Assembly: GCF_015680235.1 (NCBI RefSeq)
Contig: NZ_JADLJL010000010.1
Location: forward strand, 62,001 to 126,000
Direction of reading: 5' to 3'
DNA from: Pseudomonas guariconensis
Lineage (GTDB): Bacteria; Pseudomonadota; Gammaproteobacteria; Pseudomonadales; Pseudomonadaceae
Length of the DNA stretch: 64,000 nt
Below are positions 1 to 11,000 of this stretch, in pieces. The notes beneath the pieces are model-generated. The model searched no databases, had not been told where the DNA came from, and saw nothing but the letters and a program-made list of their open reading frames with translations. Position 1 is the stretch's first letter; every line of letters begins with the position of its first letter. Position numbers and translations under genes: made by a program.

Positions 1-991
1 TTTCCAGGCGGGTGCGCTCGGCCTCCTTGAGGTCGTCCTGCAATTGGCGCAGGCGTTGCTGGCCATGCTGGATGCTCTGCTCGACCCGGGCGATGTCGCC
101 TGCGACCGAATAGAAGCGGCCTTGGACCTGGTTGAAACGCTCGGACAGCTCATGGTGGCCATCACGCAGGCGCTCGATACTGGCATCGGCATTGCGCTGC
201 TCGGCCACCAGGGCCTCGAAGGCCACTTCCTGGTCGCCGATGACGGCCTCGCGCTGGCGCACGCGTTCGTCCAGCTCGCGCCAGCGCAGCGCCGACAGGC
301 GCGCCTTGAGCTGGCGCTCCTGGGCTTTGTATTCGCGATATTTCTCGGCAGCCTGGGCCTGGCGGTGCAGGCGTTCGAGCTGGCGCTCCAGCTCCTCGCG
401 CAGGTCGGTCAGGCGGGCGAGGTTTTCCTGGGTGCGGCGGATGCGGTTCTCGGTCTCGCGGCGGCGCTCCTTGTACTTGGAGATGCCCGCGGCTTCCTCG
501 ATGAAGTTGCGCAACTCCTCGGGCTTGGCTTCGATCAGCTTGGAGATCATGCCCTGCTCGATGATCGAGTAGCTGCGCGGCCCCAGGCCCGTACCGAGGA
601 AGATGTCGGTAATGTCACGACGCCGGCACTTGGTGCCATTGAGGTAGTAGGTGTTCTGCCCGTCGCGGGTGACCTTGCGGCGGATGGAGATCTCGGCGTA
701 GGCGGCATATTCGCCGAGCAGCGTGGTTTCGCTGTTGTCGAACACCAGTTCGATGCTGGCCTGGCTCACGGGCTTGCGGCCGGATGAGCCATTGAAGATG
801 ACGTCGGTCATCGACTCGCCACGCAGGTTCTTGGCCGAGCTCTCGCCCATCACCCAGCGCACCGCGTCGATGATGTTGGACTTGCCACAGCCGTTGGGCC
901 CCACCACGGCTGCCATGTTGCTGGGAAAGTTGACCGTGGTCGGGTCGACGAACGACTTGAACCCGGCCAGGCGAATGCACTTCAGGCGCAT
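1..991 (-). CDS. smc: Chromosome segregation ATPase SMC (N-terminal part, cut by window edge)
   Basis: SMC proteins form the ring-shaped condensin that compacts and segregates the bacterial chromosome. The visible 330 residues start at an ATG whose complement is at 989-991 ([14 protein letters not shown]). They contain the Walker A motif GPNGCGKS near residue 32, followed by the typical N-terminal ATPase head ([29 protein letters not shown]). From about residue 170 there is a charged, Q/E/R-rich coiled coil that runs off the window. The gene is complete on its 5' side. Only 3 bases separate its start from the stop of the upstream GntR gene on the same strand, so co-transcription is possible. 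Identification is secure; the missing part is the hinge, second coil and C-terminal head. Confidence 0.97.
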   Translation of the reverse strand, partial: MRLKCIRLAGFKSFVDPTTVNFPSNMAAVVGPNGCGKSNIIDAVRWVMGESSAKNLRGESMTDVIFNGSSGRKPVSQASIELVFDNSETTLLGEYAAYAEISIRRKVTRDGQNTYYLNGTKCRRRDITDIFLGTGLGPRSYSIIEQGMISKLIEAKPEELRNFIEEAAGISKYKERRRETENRIRRTQENLARLTDLREELERQLERLHRQAQAAEKYREYKAQERQLKARLSALRWRELDERVRQREAVIGDQEVAFEALVAEQRNADASIERLRDGHHELSERFNQVQGRFYSVAGDIARVEQSIQHGQQRLRQLQDDLKEAERTRLE

Positions 992-994
992 CGA

Positions 995-1654
995 TCAGGC
1001 CCGGGCCAGCGCCGCCAGCACCAGCTCGCAACTGCGCTGGCTATAGGCGACCAGCACTTCGCGGATGCGCACCTGGTCACGCGCGACCACGGCTTCGAGC
1101 AGCCGGGCGAACAGCTCCAGGTAATCGACCATGTTGGCCTGGCGCTGGTCCAGGGCCAGGTAGTAGGCACGGCTCATGGCCGGCTGCAGGTTCTCGACGG
1201 TTTCCTGCAGGTAGGGGTTGTCGGCGAACGGGTAGGCTGCGCGCATCACCGCGAAGCTGTCGGCGACGAAGGCCTCGATGTCCTGCCGGGCATGAGCCTG
1301 TTGCAGGCGCTGCTGGATTTCCAGGAACGGCTCGAGGTCGCCCTCGCTGCGCCAGTGCCTGGCCACCGCGTTGCCCAGCAGGATATAGAACTCGCCCATC
1401 AGGGTGCACAGGCTGCGTACGCCACGTTCATCCAGCTCGGTAACGTGGGCGCCGCGGCGCGGCAGGATGGCGATCAAGTGCCGACGTTCGAGGATCAGCA
1501 GCGCCTCGCGCACCGAGCCGCGGCTGACATTGAGCGCCTGGGTGACCTTCTGCTCCTGGATGCGTTCGCCCGGCTTGAGTTCGCCGCGAATGATCCGCTC
1601 GGCCAGGTAGTGGGCAATCTGCTCGGAGAGGCTGTCCGGCGCCTTGAACGTCAT
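995..1654 (-). CDS. GntR-family regulator with FCD effector domain
   Basis: A 219-residue regulator of the FadR/FCD branch of the GntR family. Residues about 8-70 form the winged helix (SEQIAHYLAERIIRGELKPG, then SRGSVREALLILERRHLI). Residues about 75-215 are the all-helical FCD ligand domain. The start is an ATG preceded by AAGGAAAACC on the minus strand. It is divergent from xdhA with a 269-bp gap that holds two 16-bp inverted repeats (1832-1847, 1855-1870). This makes it a natural candidate for control of xanthine dehydrogenase genes, although no effector or target can be read from the sequence. It sits directly upstream of smc. Confidence 0.9.
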   Translation of the reverse strand: MTFKAPDSLSEQIAHYLAERIIRGELKPGERIQEQKVTQALNVSRGSVREALLILERRHLIAILPRRGAHVTELDERGVRSLCTLMGEFYILLGNAVARHWRSEGDLEPFLEIQQRLQQAHARQDIEAFVADSFAVMRAAYPFADNPYLQETVENLQPAMSRAYYLALDQRQANMVDYLELFARLLEAVVARDQVRIREVLVAYSQRSCELVLAALARA

Positions 1655-1831
1655 GGTTTTCCTTCAGAATCTTTGAACGGGGCACAAGGTGGCGATTGTA
1701 GCGTAATTGCCTGCCTACCGCGCAGCGGATCGACGCGCTTTATTCGACCTGCGGAGCCTGCCTGAAAGCTGACAGGCACTATGCTTGGGATAGGACGATC
1801 ACTACCGTCGGGCGGGGCTGCAGGCAATTTC

Positions 1832-1870
1832 TTGACCTTTGAGTCAGAAAATTATTGACCAAAAGGTCAG
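1832..1870. promoter_or_regulatory. Two 16-bp inverted repeats in the xdhA promoter region
   Basis: TTGACCTTTGAGTCAG (1832-1847) and TTGACCAAAAGGTCAG (1855-1870) fit the pattern YTGACY-N4-RRTCAR. Their centres are 23 bp apart, about two helical turns. They lie 54-92 bp before the xdhA start. The same pattern recurs before other purine genes in this window. The bound protein is unknown; the adjacent GntR regulators are candidates. Confidence 0.65.
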
Positions 1871-1923
1871 CCGTTGCTTAGAGTCCGCCCGAACAACAAT
1901 AAAACCATTGCGAGGCCTTCCCC

Positions 1924-3370
<1,447 letters not shown>

Positions 3371-3378
<8 letters not shown>

Positions 3379-5770
3379 CCATCACGCAGCCAAGAGCCAG
3401 GCCGAGATGGCCGAACTGTTCAGCCAGGACCTGACCACCGGGGTCGGCCGCAGCATCAAGCACGACAGCGCGGACAAGCATGTGTCCGGCGAAGCGGTGT
3501 ACATCGACGACCGCCTGGAATTCCCCAACCAGCTGCACGTCTATGCGCGCACCGCCGATCGCGCCCATGCGCGCATCCTGCGCATCGACACCAGCCCGTG
3601 CTACGCCTTCGAGGGCGTGCGCATCGCCATCACCCACGAAGACATTCCCGGGCTCAAGGACATCGGCCCAGTGGTCGCCGGTGACCCGCTGTTGGCCATC
3701 GACAAGGTCGAGTACTTCGGCCAGCCGGTGGTCGCCGTGGCCGCGCGCGACCTGGACACCGCTCGCCGCGCGGCGATGGCGGCGATCATCGAGTACGAGG
3801 ACCTGGAGCCGGTACTGGATGTGGTCGAAGCCCTGCGCAAGAAGCACTTCGTCCTCGACAGCCACACCCACCAGCGCGGCGATTCCAACGCGGCCCTGGC
3901 CAGTGCCCCGCACCGCCTGCAAGGCACCCTGCACATCGGTGGCCAGGAACACTTCTACCTGGAAACCCAGATCTCGTCAGTGATGCCTACCGAAGATGGT
4001 GGCATGATCGTTTTCTGCTCGACCCAGAACCCCACCGAGGTACAGAAACTGGTGGCCGAGGTGCTGGACGTGCCCATGAACAAGATCGTCGTGGACATGC
4101 GCCGCATGGGCGGTGGTTTCGGCGGCAAGGAGACCCAGGCGGCCAGCCCGGCCTGCCTGTGCGCGGTGATCGCGCGCCTGACCGGCCAGCCGACCAAAAT
4201 GCGCCTGCCGCGCGTCGAAGACATGATGATGACCGGTAAACGCCACCCGTTCTACGTCGAATACTACGTCGGCTTCGACGACACCGGCCGCCTGCAGGGC
4301 ATCAACCTGGACCTGGCCGGCAACTGCGGATACTCGCCGGATCTCTCCGGTTCGATCGTCGACCGCGCCATGTTCCACTCCGACAATGCCTACTACCTGG
4401 GCGACGCGACGGTGCATGGCCACCGCTGCAAGACCAACACTGCCTCCAACACCGCCTACCGCGGGTTCGGCGGCCCACAAGGGATGGTCGCCATCGAGCA
4501 GGTGATGGACCACATCGCTCGCCACCTGGCGCTCGACCCGCTGGCGGTGCGCAAGGCCAACTACTACGGCAAGACCGAACGCAACGTCACCCACTACTAC
4601 CAGACCGTCGAGCACAACATGCTCGAGGAAATGACCGCAGAGCTCGAGGCCAGCGCCGACTACGCCGAGCGCCGCGAGTCGATCCGCCGCTTCAACGAGC
4701 ACAGCCCGGTGCTCAAGAAAGGCCTGGCGCTGACGCCGGTGAAGTTCGGCATCTCGTTCACCGCCACCTTCCTCAACCAGGCCGGTGCGCTGATCCACAT
4801 CTATACCGACGGCAGCATCCACCTGAACCACGGCGGCACCGAGATGGGCCAGGGCCTGAACACCAAGGTCGCCCAGGTGGTGGCGCAGGTGTTCCAGGTC
4901 GATTTCGAGCGCATCCAGATCACCGCCACCAACACCGACAAGGTCCCCAACACCTCGCCGACCGCGGCCTCCAGCGGCGCCGACCTGAACGGCAAGGCTG
5001 CCCAGAACGCCGCCGAAATCCTCAAGAAGCGCCTGACCGAGTTCGCTGCACGCCATTACAAGGTCACCGAGGAAGACGTGGAGTTCCGCAACGGCCATGT
5101 GCGTGTGCGTGATCAGATCGTCAGCTTCGAACAGTTGGTGCAACAGGCCTATTTCGCCCAGGTATCGTTGTCCAGCACCGGCTTCTACCGCACGCCGAAG
5201 ATCTACTACGACCGCGACCAGGCCCGTGGCCGGCCGTTCTACTACTTCGCCTTCGGCGCGGCGTGCGTCGAGGTGATCGTCGATACCCTGACCGGCGAAT
5301 ACAAGATGCTGCGCGCCGACATCCTCCACGACGTAGGGGCCTCGCTGAACCCGGCCATCGACATCGGTCAGGTCGAAGGCGGCTTCATCCAGGGCATGGG
5401 CTGGCTGACTACCGAGGAACTGGTGTGGAACGCCAAGGGCAAGCTGATGACCAATGGCCCGGCCAGCTACAAGATCCCGGCCGTGGCGGACATGCCGCTG
5501 GACCTGCGGGTGAAGCTGGTGGAAAACCGCAAGAACCCGGAAGACACCGTGTTCCACTCCAAAGCCGTGGGCGAGCCGCCGTTCATGCTCGGCATCGCCG
5601 CCTGGTGCGCGATCAAGGACGCCGTGGCAAGCATCGCCGACTACCGCGTGCAGCCGCAGGTCGATGCACCTGCGACGCCGGAGCGGGTGCTCTGGGGTTG
5701 CGAGCAGATGCGCAAGGCGGTGGCTGCGCAGCAGCCAGCCGAACAAGAACTGGAAACCGTGAATCACTGA
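3371..5770 (+). CDS. xdhB: Xanthine dehydrogenase large, molybdopterin-binding subunit
   Basis: The catalytic subunit (799 residues) that binds the molybdenum cofactor and hydroxylates hypoxanthine and xanthine. Typical features are the aldehyde-oxidase-like N-terminal domain (SGEAVYIDD), the Moco region RRMGGGFGGKE near residue 240, AYRGFGGPQG near 355, and VGEPPFMLG near 735. The Glu of GEPP corresponds to the catalytic base in this family. The length matches bacterial XdhB. It overlaps xdhA by 8 bases, and after it comes a long perfect inverted repeat before xdhC. Function is well supported by motif content and by the xdhC and guaD neighbours. Confidence 0.96.
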
Positions 5771-5783
5771 GGTCGGGTGGGCG

Positions 5784-5884
5784 CCTGTTCGGGCCCTATC
5801 GCCGGCAAGCCGGCTCCCACTGGTACTGCGCAATGCTGCTGTCCTGTGTGGGAGCCGGCTTGCCGGCGATAGGGCCCGAACAGG
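5784..5884. repeat. REP pair forming a 37-bp perfect inverted repeat between xdhB and xdhC
   Basis: The left arm 5784-5820 and right arm 5848-5884 are exact reverse complements (37 bp) around a 27-base spacer. The core is the P. putida type REP sequence GCCGGCAAGCCGGCTCCCAC. In RNA it would fold into a very stable hairpin between xdhAB and xdhC-guaD. That could protect the upstream message or lower downstream expression. Confidence 0.9.
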
Positions 5885-5907
5885 CCACCAGAGATGAGGA
5901 TCTGTCT

Positions 5908-6753
5908 ATGCACCAATGGATCAACGCCCTCGCCGACCACCAGGCCCGCGGCGAAGCCTGTGTCTTGGTGACCATCATCGAGGAGCGTGGCTCGACGCCA
6001 CGCAACGCAGGTTCCAAGATGGTCGTCAGCGCCACTGGCCTGTTCGATACCATCGGCGGCGGCCACCTGGAGTACAAAGCCCTGCATATCGCCCGGCAAA
6101 TGCTCCAGGAGCAACGCACCACCCCGCATCTGGAGCGCTTCAGCCTCGGCGCGAGCCTGGGCCAGTGCTGCGGCGGCGTCACCGTGCTGCTGTTCGAGCC
6201 GATGGCCGCAGTGCAGGCGCAGATTGCCGTGTTCGGCGCGGGCCATGTCGGACGTGCTCTGGTACCCTTGCTCGCCGCGCTGCCCTGCCGGGTACGCTGG
6301 ATCGACTCGCGTGAACAAGAATTCCCCGAGGCCATCCCCAACGGCGTGACCAAGGTCGTCAGCGAAGAGCCGGTCGACGAAGTGGCCGAGCTGCCGGCGG
6401 GCAGCTACTGCATCGTCATGACCCATAACCATCAGCTGGACCTGGAGCTGACCGCAGCCATCCTCAAACGCAATGATTTCACCTGGTTCGGCCTGATCGG
6501 CTCGAAGACCAAGCGGGTCAAGTTCGAACACCGCCTGCGCGAGCGCGGCTACGACGATGCCGTCGTGGCACGGATGCGCTGCCCGATGGGCCTGGCCGAG
6601 GTCAAGGGCAAGCTGCCGATCGAGATCGCAGTGTCCATCGCCGGTGAAATCATTGCCACCTACAACGCCTGCTTCGGCCAGCACGACGCTGCCGCCAATT
6701 CAGGCCCGATCGCCCAATTGCTGCCGCCCTCCCGGCGCAGCCAAGCCAATTGA
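5908..6753 (+). CDS. xdhC: Xanthine dehydrogenase accessory protein XdhC
   Basis: XdhC binds the molybdenum cofactor, supports its sulfuration and hands it to XdhB; it is not part of the final enzyme. The 281-residue protein begins at the ATG at 5908, because the frame upstream runs through the REP and into xdhB. The N-terminal XdhC/CoxI domain includes ERGSTPRNAGSKM and TIGGGHLE. A C-terminal Rossmann domain starts near 110 (AVFGAGHVGRALVPLL) and continues with GLIGSKTKR. The position right after xdhAB and 10 bases before guaD fits the expected role. Confidence 0.95.
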   Translation: MHQWINALADHQARGEACVLVTIIEERGSTPRNAGSKMVVSATGLFDTIGGGHLEYKALHIARQMLQEQRTTPHLERFSLGASLGQCCGGVTVLLFEPMAAVQAQIAVFGAGHVGRALVPLLAALPCRVRWIDSREQEFPEAIPNGVTKVVSEEPVDEVAELPAGSYCIVMTHNHQLDLELTAAILKRNDFTWFGLIGSKTKRVKFEHRLRERGYDDAVVARMRCPMGLAEVKGKLPIEIAVSIAGEIIATYNACFGQHDAAANSGPIAQLLPPSRRSQAN

Positions 6754-6763
6754 CGAGACCGTT

Positions 6764-8068
6764 ATGAGCGCAACCCGCAAAGCCTACCGAGCCGCCATTC
6801 TGCACAGCATCGCCGACCCGGCCGAGGTGGGCCTCGACGCTTCCCACGAATATTACGAAGACGGCCTGCTGGTGGTCGAAGACGGGCGCATCAGTGCCCT
6901 GGGCCATGCCAGCGAGCTGCTGCCCACCCTGGGCGCCGAGGTCGAGGTGGTGCACCACCGGGACGCCCTGATCACCCCAGGCTTCATCGACACCCACATC
7001 CATTTTCCGCAGACCGGCATGATCGGCTCCTATGGCGAACAACTGCTGGACTGGCTGAACACCTATACCTTCCCGTGCGAAAAGCAGTTCGCCGACAAGG
7101 CCCACGCCGACAAGGTGGCGCATATCTTCCTCAAGGAGCTGCTGCGCAACGGTACCACCACGGCACTGGTGTTCGGCAGCGTCCACCCCGAGTCGGTCGA
7201 TGCCCTGTTCGAGGAGGCCCAGCGCCTGGACCTGCGCCTGATTGCCGGCAAGGTGATGATGGACCGCAACGCCCCTGACTACCTGACCGACACGGCCGAG
7301 TCCAGCTACACCGAAAGCAAGACGCTGATCGAGCGCTGGCACGGCAAGGGCCGCCTGCACTATGCAGTGACGCCACGCTTCGCCCCGACCAGCACGCCAG
7401 AACAGCTGACCCTCGCCGGCCAGTTGCTCAAGGAGTATCCGGGGCTGTATATGCACACCCACCTGTCTGAGAACGTCAAGGAAATCGAGTGGGTCAAGGC
7501 GCTGTTCCCGGAGCGCAGCGGTTACCTGGACGTCTACGATCACTACGAGCTGCTGGGTGAGCGCTCGGTGTTCGCCCACGGCGTGCACCTGTGTGATGAG
7601 GAATGCCAGCGTCTGGCCGACACCGGTTCGGCGGTCGCCTTCTGCCCGACCTCCAACCTGTTCCTGGGCAGCGGCCTGTTCAACCTGCCCCAGGCGGAGC
7701 GCTTCAAGGTCAACGTCGGGCTTGGGACCGACGTGGGCGCCGGCACCAGCTTCTCGCTGCTCAATACCCTGAACGAAGCCTACAAGGTCATGCAACTGCA
7801 AGGCGCACGCCTGCACCCGTACAAGTCGCTGTACCTGGCCACCCTGGGCGGCGCCCGCGCGCTGCGCCTGGACGACCGTATCGGTAGCCTGCGCCCGGGC
7901 AACGATGCCGACTTCGTGGTACTGGACTACAAGGCCACCCCGCTGCTGGACTACCGCATCCAGCAGTCCAACAGCATCGAGGAGACCTTGTTCGTGCTCA
8001 CCACCCTGGGCGACGACCGCACCGTGCGTGAAACGTACGCGGCCGGGCGTTCGGTGCACCAGCGCTGA
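6764..8068 (+). CDS. guaD: Guanine deaminase
   Basis: Deaminates guanine to xanthine and ammonia, feeding XdhAB. It is 434 residues, a member of the amidohydrolase superfamily. Metal ligands are visible as H78 and H80 (IDTHIHFPQTGMIGSYG), a central HTHLSEN, a later FAHGVHL and the TDVGAGTSFS segment that carries the metal-binding Asp. The start is the ATG at 6764 (MSATRKAYRA), 10 bases after xdhC, although an open frame extends upstream inside xdhC. The end of the gene is only 3 bases from the convergent end of the giant gene at 8072, with no obvious terminator between them. Confidence 0.95.
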   Translation: MSATRKAYRAAILHSIADPAEVGLDASHEYYEDGLLVVEDGRISALGHASELLPTLGAEVEVVHHRDALITPGFIDTHIHFPQTGMIGSYGEQLLDWLNTYTFPCEKQFADKAHADKVAHIFLKELLRNGTTTALVFGSVHPESVDALFEEAQRLDLRLIAGKVMMDRNAPDYLTDTAESSYTESKTLIERWHGKGRLHYAVTPRFAPTSTPEQLTLAGQLLKEYPGLYMHTHLSENVKEIEWVKALFPERSGYLDVYDHYELLGERSVFAHGVHLCDEECQRLADTGSAVAFCPTSNLFLGSGLFNLPQAERFKVNVGLGTDVGAGTSFSLLNTLNEAYKVMQLQGARLHPYKSLYLATLGGARALRLDDRIGSLRPGNDADFVVLDYKATPLLDYRIQQSNSIEETLFVLTTLGDDRTVRETYAAGRSVHQR

Positions 8069-8071
8069 GGC

Positions 8072-11000
8072 TCAGAAGTCGGCCAGCCGCTGCACAGCGA
8101 CCTGGCCGACATGGGGGCCGGCCTCCAGACGCAGGGTCGCGGTAAGCCTTACCAATTGCCCGTCTGCCAATGCCTGGCGCAGGGACTGCGCCGAGCTTTC
8201 GGGCAAATTGGCAAGCCAGAATTCGATCCAGTTGCTGGACAACACAGCCCGCCCCTGCTCGAAAGCCATATCGATCCAGGCCTGGTCGCTGACCTGCAAT
8301 GCGATCAGGTAGACCCTTCCCGTCGACGGCTGATGGTATTGGATGATGCCTCCTACCCGATGTTGTTGCACCAACCCATAACGCCCCAACAAGTCGTCGA
8401 TCGCATTGACGGCATGGGAACGCAGGCGCGTACCGCTGACAGCGGCCAACAGGTTGGCGGTGTAGTCGTCCATCGCTTGCAGGTAATAGACCGTCGGGCT
8501 GCTACCTATCGGTTCGACCGGCAATGCCAGGCGCCAGGACATGGCGCTGTCCAGGCCAACCGGTTGTTGCCGGGCAAGCAACAGGAAAGGGTCGGCCAAC
8601 TCGCCCAGGCTTCGACTATCGCGCAACCACAGCGCCAGCACATGCTCCAGATGCAGCAACCTTGCATACTCGCTGCCCTGTACTCCGTCCAGCGCCGCTC
8701 TAGCCGCATTTTGCGCGCTTTGTCGGGTCAGCCCGGGCCGCGCTCTGATGACCAGGCTGTCAAGCTGCATGGAAAACAGGGTACGCCTTACGGACCAACC
8801 TTCCGGGCCTCGGACCAATAGCCAAGTCTGCTCACCGAAGCGCTCACGCACACAGCGCTCCAAATCATCGAAGGTCAATGGCGACGGCAACGCCTGCGAA
8901 CGCGAGAGCAGTATCCGGCTAGAGGTCTGCACCGGATACACCGACAACCAACCACCCTGGATACCCACCCCATGAACCAGCCCGTCATTCCCCATCCCAT
9001 ATAACCCGGAACCGGGAAGCAGCTCTCGATCAGAACCTTGCAAAGGACGAACCACATCCCGCCACGTACGCACCTGCAATGGTTGGGCTACAGCGCCCGG
9101 CGATATCCTGACGGATTGCCAGACCAACTCGGCACGTTGCTGCCCCTCGATATACAGGCCGCCGAGCAATGGGCGCAGCAACCCTTGTCGGCGCGCCGAG
9201 CGCAGGGCTGTTGCCAAGGCGGGATCGACCAGCCGCGAGAGCAACATGTCGAGCCATCCATCGCCCAACAGCACCAGGTTGTTCATGCCCTGAACCGAAA
9301 CCGCCCCCATCACTTCATGCTGGACCAGTACATAGGTTTCACGTCGCCCAGGCTTGACGAATATCACCACGCAGCGGCGGTGATTGCCGTGACGGAACAG
9401 CACCTGGTAACCGCGATCGGTAATGACATTGGTCAGTATCTCGGCCAGCGAATGGCTGATGGCGCCATCAACTACAGCGCGTACGGCGGATTGTTCGGTG
9501 CTGCTCAGTGTCCAGCGCAACTGCACGAAGGATGCACGAGCGTCCCGGATCGCCAACACCGGGCGCGGCGTGGTCACCTCCTGCACGACCAGATGAAGCA
9601 GCGGGTCGGAGGCCGCTGTGTCGAGCCATCGCTCGAGCACACGCAGCCGCACCTGTGTCAGGCCCGGGGCAGTATCGGCACTCCGATAAATCGCTTCGCC
9701 CAACGACCAGAGGCTTTCTTCAGCCATGCCGGGAAACTGCCTTTGCAGGCGACTGCGAAACGTCTCGGCATACCCACCTACCACCTGCGCCGGCTCGATT
9801 ACAGTGTTGCCAAGCGTGACGCGAACAGGCCCCACGCCTTGCTCGATAAGCTCATCCAGCTCACTCAGCCGAGTCGGCATTCGGCCCACGGGGAGCACGT
9901 ATCGACCTCGCCCTTCGACCGCGCCAGGCAAGAGCGGGTAATACTCGCCTGCGATCCGCACGCCGGGGCGCTGGACCGACTCTGCAGCGAATGTCACGGA
10001 GACTTCCCCGCCGTATGCCTGGACCGCCACGGTGTCGCCATCCCCGACCTGCCAGCGCACGGACTGCCAACGTTGCGTGAGCGGGGCCTGTGCTCCCGAG
10101 GTACCCTGGCCACGCCGGTAGGCACGAGCCCAGGCGGGCGCGGTTGCGTCTTGCAGGTAGGCATAGGCGAATTCAACCGCACGCGCATCCGTCGGGAACT
10201 CATATTCCTGCAGGACGAGTCGACCTCGCCGGATAGCCTGGGTTCGGGTCGTGCCGGCGAAGCGTGGATGCTGGCTCACCGGGCCCCAACTGGCGAAGAC
10301 CTGCTCGGCATCGTTGATCTGGCCGCCTCCGCCTCGCAGGCCGACCTGCGCATGCACGACCCAGCGCTCGCCGTCCATCCTCACCGGCATATCATAGTGG
10401 CGCGTGGCAGTGGTTTTCAGGCGCAGCGTGTGCTCGCCCTTGCGTCGATACACTGCGTAGGCATGGCCATCCTGCCAAATGTACTGCTCGCCATCGAGAA
10501 GCCAAGTCCCACTATCATGACCAGTCAAGGGCATCGGACGGTCGAACTTGACTTGCGCCTCGTACCCTTTGAAAGGACCTATGGCAATGCGTTTCCGAGT
10601 CTGCAGACGTGTCGCCCTGCGCAGGCTCGCCACGCTAGAACCGGCCGGGACGACGGTCAGCATCGCATCGAGCACTCCGCCGACCACGCTAAGAATGCCC
10701 ATGCCGAGGGTATCGACATTTCTCGAACGCCAGCCGTCACCGATGGCCAGGGCGCCGTAGTGAATGTCCTGCAGCGCAATAGGCAGGTTTACACCGGGTA
10801 CGATAGCTAACGCCGCGCGCAGGTAGCCCAAATGGCGGTGATGCGCTTCGAGATCGTTTTTCCGTCGAATGCCGTACTGGCTGCGCCCCTGGCGCCTTGC
10901 CTGATTGACCAGACGATTACTGCGCTCGGTCACTTGCAGGTGGATCAGCGTCTGGGCCAGCGAGGGAGGCGCACTCAAGTAGCCTCCATAACGACGAAAG

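Noticed and set aside
5784..5884. Inverted repeat as ends of an insertion sequence
   Set aside because: The spacer is only 27 bases and the core is the common REP palindrome; no transposase.
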